NCBI RefSeq assembly: GCF_030151385.1
Contig: NZ_JASLDS010000078.1
Coordinates: 1-23,495 of the forward strand
Reading direction: 5' to 3'
Length of the DNA: 23,495 nucleotides
From: Soonwooa sp.
Lineage (GTDB): Bacteria; Bacteroidota; Bacteroidia; Flavobacteriales; Weeksellaceae
Of the stretch, positions 22,920 through 23,495 are shown piece by piece (the stretch's first letter is position 1; every line of letters begins with the position of its first letter). Under the pieces are notes generated by a model. That model had not been told where the DNA came from and made no database searches. It was given only the letters and a program-made list of their open reading frames with translations. The position numbers and the translations under genes are program-made.

Positions 22920-22994
22920 TCGGGATGGCAGGATTCGAACCTGCGACCTCCTGGTCCCAAACCAGGCGCGATGACCGGACTACGCTACATCCCG
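22920..22994 (-). tRNA. tRNA-Pro (UGG anticodon), copy 2
   Basis: 75 nt without CCA. The acceptor arms CGGGATG / CATCCCG are perfect; the rest is identical to copy 1, including anticodon TGG. Confidence 0.95.
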
Positions 22995-23010
22995 TATATT
23001 TTTTATTCTG

Positions 23011-23095
23011 CGGAGGGTAAGGGATTCGAACCCTTGCGACCCTTGCGAGTCGACAGTTTAGCAAACTGCTCCGTTAACCACTCCGGCAACCCTCC
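23011..23095 (-). tRNA. tRNA-Ser (GCU anticodon)
   Basis: 85 nt, with the long variable arm of serine tRNAs (GACTCGCAAGGGTC region). The acceptor GGAGGGT pairs with ACCCTCC, the discriminator is G, and the loop TTGCTAA in stem GCAGT/ACTGT gives anticodon GCT. It is the first tRNA of the cluster. Confidence 0.94.
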
Positions 23096-23131
23096 TTTTT
23101 TTAATGATCTTTTGTTCTGCGTTTGCGAGTG

Positions 23132-23163
23132 CAAATATAGAACGGATTTTTGAATTTACCAAA
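23132..23163 (-). promoter_or_regulatory. Promoter of the tRNA cluster
   Basis: Minus-strand TTTG at 23163-23160, 20 nt, TATATTTG at 23139-23132, a perfect Bacteroidetes promoter. The start is expected near 23126, about 30 nt before tRNA-Ser. Confidence 0.7.
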
Positions 23164-23185
23164 ACTTTTTTGCATTTATTTTTTG

Positions 23186-23193
23186 TATTTTTG
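23186..23193 (+). promoter_or_regulatory. -7 box (TATTTTTG) of the lipoprotein gene
   Basis: An exact TAnnTTTG 31 nt before the ATG at 23224, divergent from the tRNA promoter. A TTTG upstream at 23169-23172 is only 13 nt away, shorter than usual, so the other half is uncertain. Confidence 0.4.
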
Positions 23194-23223
23194 ACAAAAT
23201 AAAAACCTTTAAAACACCTATTG

Positions 23224-23495
23224 ATGCGTAATACATTATATTTCATCGGATTAAGTGCAGTGCTTTTTTCCTGCGGTTCTTCTAAAAATGTTACACCTCA
23301 GAAAAAAAACATACCAGTAAATAAAAATAACAGCAGTAATGTTACTTCCAAATCACAAACGCCATCTGTACAGACTCCCGTAAAACCGGCTATTCAGAAA
23401 GATCATGGGGTAGAGTTTTATACCACAAATATTGCTGATATTACCAAAAATGATAACACAGCAAGTTATGGTAGTATTGTAACGGCCAAACCAAT
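23224..23495 (+). CDS. Lipoprotein of unknown function (cut by window edge)
   Basis: 90 codons are visible. The N-terminus MRNTLYFIGLSAVLFSCGSS is a lipoprotein signal with lipobox LFSC (C17), followed by GSSK, so the product is anchored on the periplasmic side. A low-complexity linker rich in Lys, Asn, Ser, Thr, Pro and Gln follows (about 22-60), then HGVEFYTTNIADITKN, which may open a folded domain. No family can be named from this part. ATG 23224 is preceded by an in-frame TTG only; the ATG is preferred. Confidence 0.75.
   Translation, partial: MRNTLYFIGLSAVLFSCGSSKNVTPQKKNIPVNKNNSSNVTSKSQTPSVQTPVKPAIQKDHGVEFYTTNIADITKNDNTASYGSIVTAKP

Noticed and set aside
22878..23153. 91-codon frame on the plus strand
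   Set aside because: It is the antisense of tRNA-Pro copy 2 and tRNA-Ser (typical GWQDSNLRPPGPKPG-like spurious translation).

Overview
The window looks like chromosome from a flavobacterium of the Chryseobacterium / Weeksellaceae type. The reasons are low GC, A/T-rich intergenic DNA, promoters of the Bacteroidetes form (TTTG, 17-23 nt, TAnnTTTG), almost no Shine-Dalgarno sequences, and typical family members: stand-alone MnmD, a DUF4294-type protein, fused DAHP synthase/chorismate mutase, a DnaX without its zinc module, and a Flavobacterium-type membrane pyrophosphatase. The assignment comes from protein recognition and motifs read by eye; no search was run.

Layout. Positions 1-134 hold a divergent promoter region between the first codons of a minus-strand gene (probably ilvE) and mnmD. 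Then come a Nudix hydrolase, a secreted DUF4294-like protein on the minus strand, an M42 aminopeptidase and rpe, and minus-strand ndk. Positions 4336-4900 are gene-free but structured: a sigma-54-type promoter with a very short terminated transcript, a GC-rich palindromic element, a strong terminator hairpin and a nested inverted repeat. Minus-strand rsgA and the DAHP synthase/chorismate mutase follow, separated by a long inverted repeat. Positions 7022-8017 are gene-poor: an orphan minus-strand promoter with a hairpin and tiny reading frames, then a tandem triplication of about 163 bp that carries decayed copies of the dnaX 3' end. Next is dnaX, split by an A10 run followed by a stem-loop, then a membrane pyrophosphatase with a C-terminal OmpA-like domain, and soluble pyrophosphatase. 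From 19057 down to 13317 lies a tightly packed minus-strand run: pcrA-type helicase, lolD-type ATPase, L,D-transpeptidase-like lipoprotein, radC, a FemAB/GNAT-like protein and a small membrane protein. Two glycosyltransferases and aspA come next, then a four-tRNA cluster (Ser, Pro, Arg, Pro in transcription order) behind a well-formed promoter, and finally the start of a lipoprotein gene.

How the genes fit together. Most are housekeeping: tRNA modification and tRNAs, ribosome assembly (rsgA), replication and repair (dnaX, pcrA, radC), nucleotide and phosphate metabolism (ndk, ppa, hppA), aromatic amino acid entry, the pentose phosphate pathway and aspartate catabolism. Several touch the envelope: the OmpA-tailed pyrophosphatase, the LolD-like ATPase, the L,D-transpeptidase-like lipoprotein and the two glycosyltransferases. 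There is no phage, insertion sequence, CRISPR array or recognisable defence system.

The points most worth a second look are the dnaX recoding site, the pyrophosphatase-OmpA fusion with its moved gate glutamate, the sigma-54 mini-transcript, and the repeat array that duplicates the dnaX stop region.
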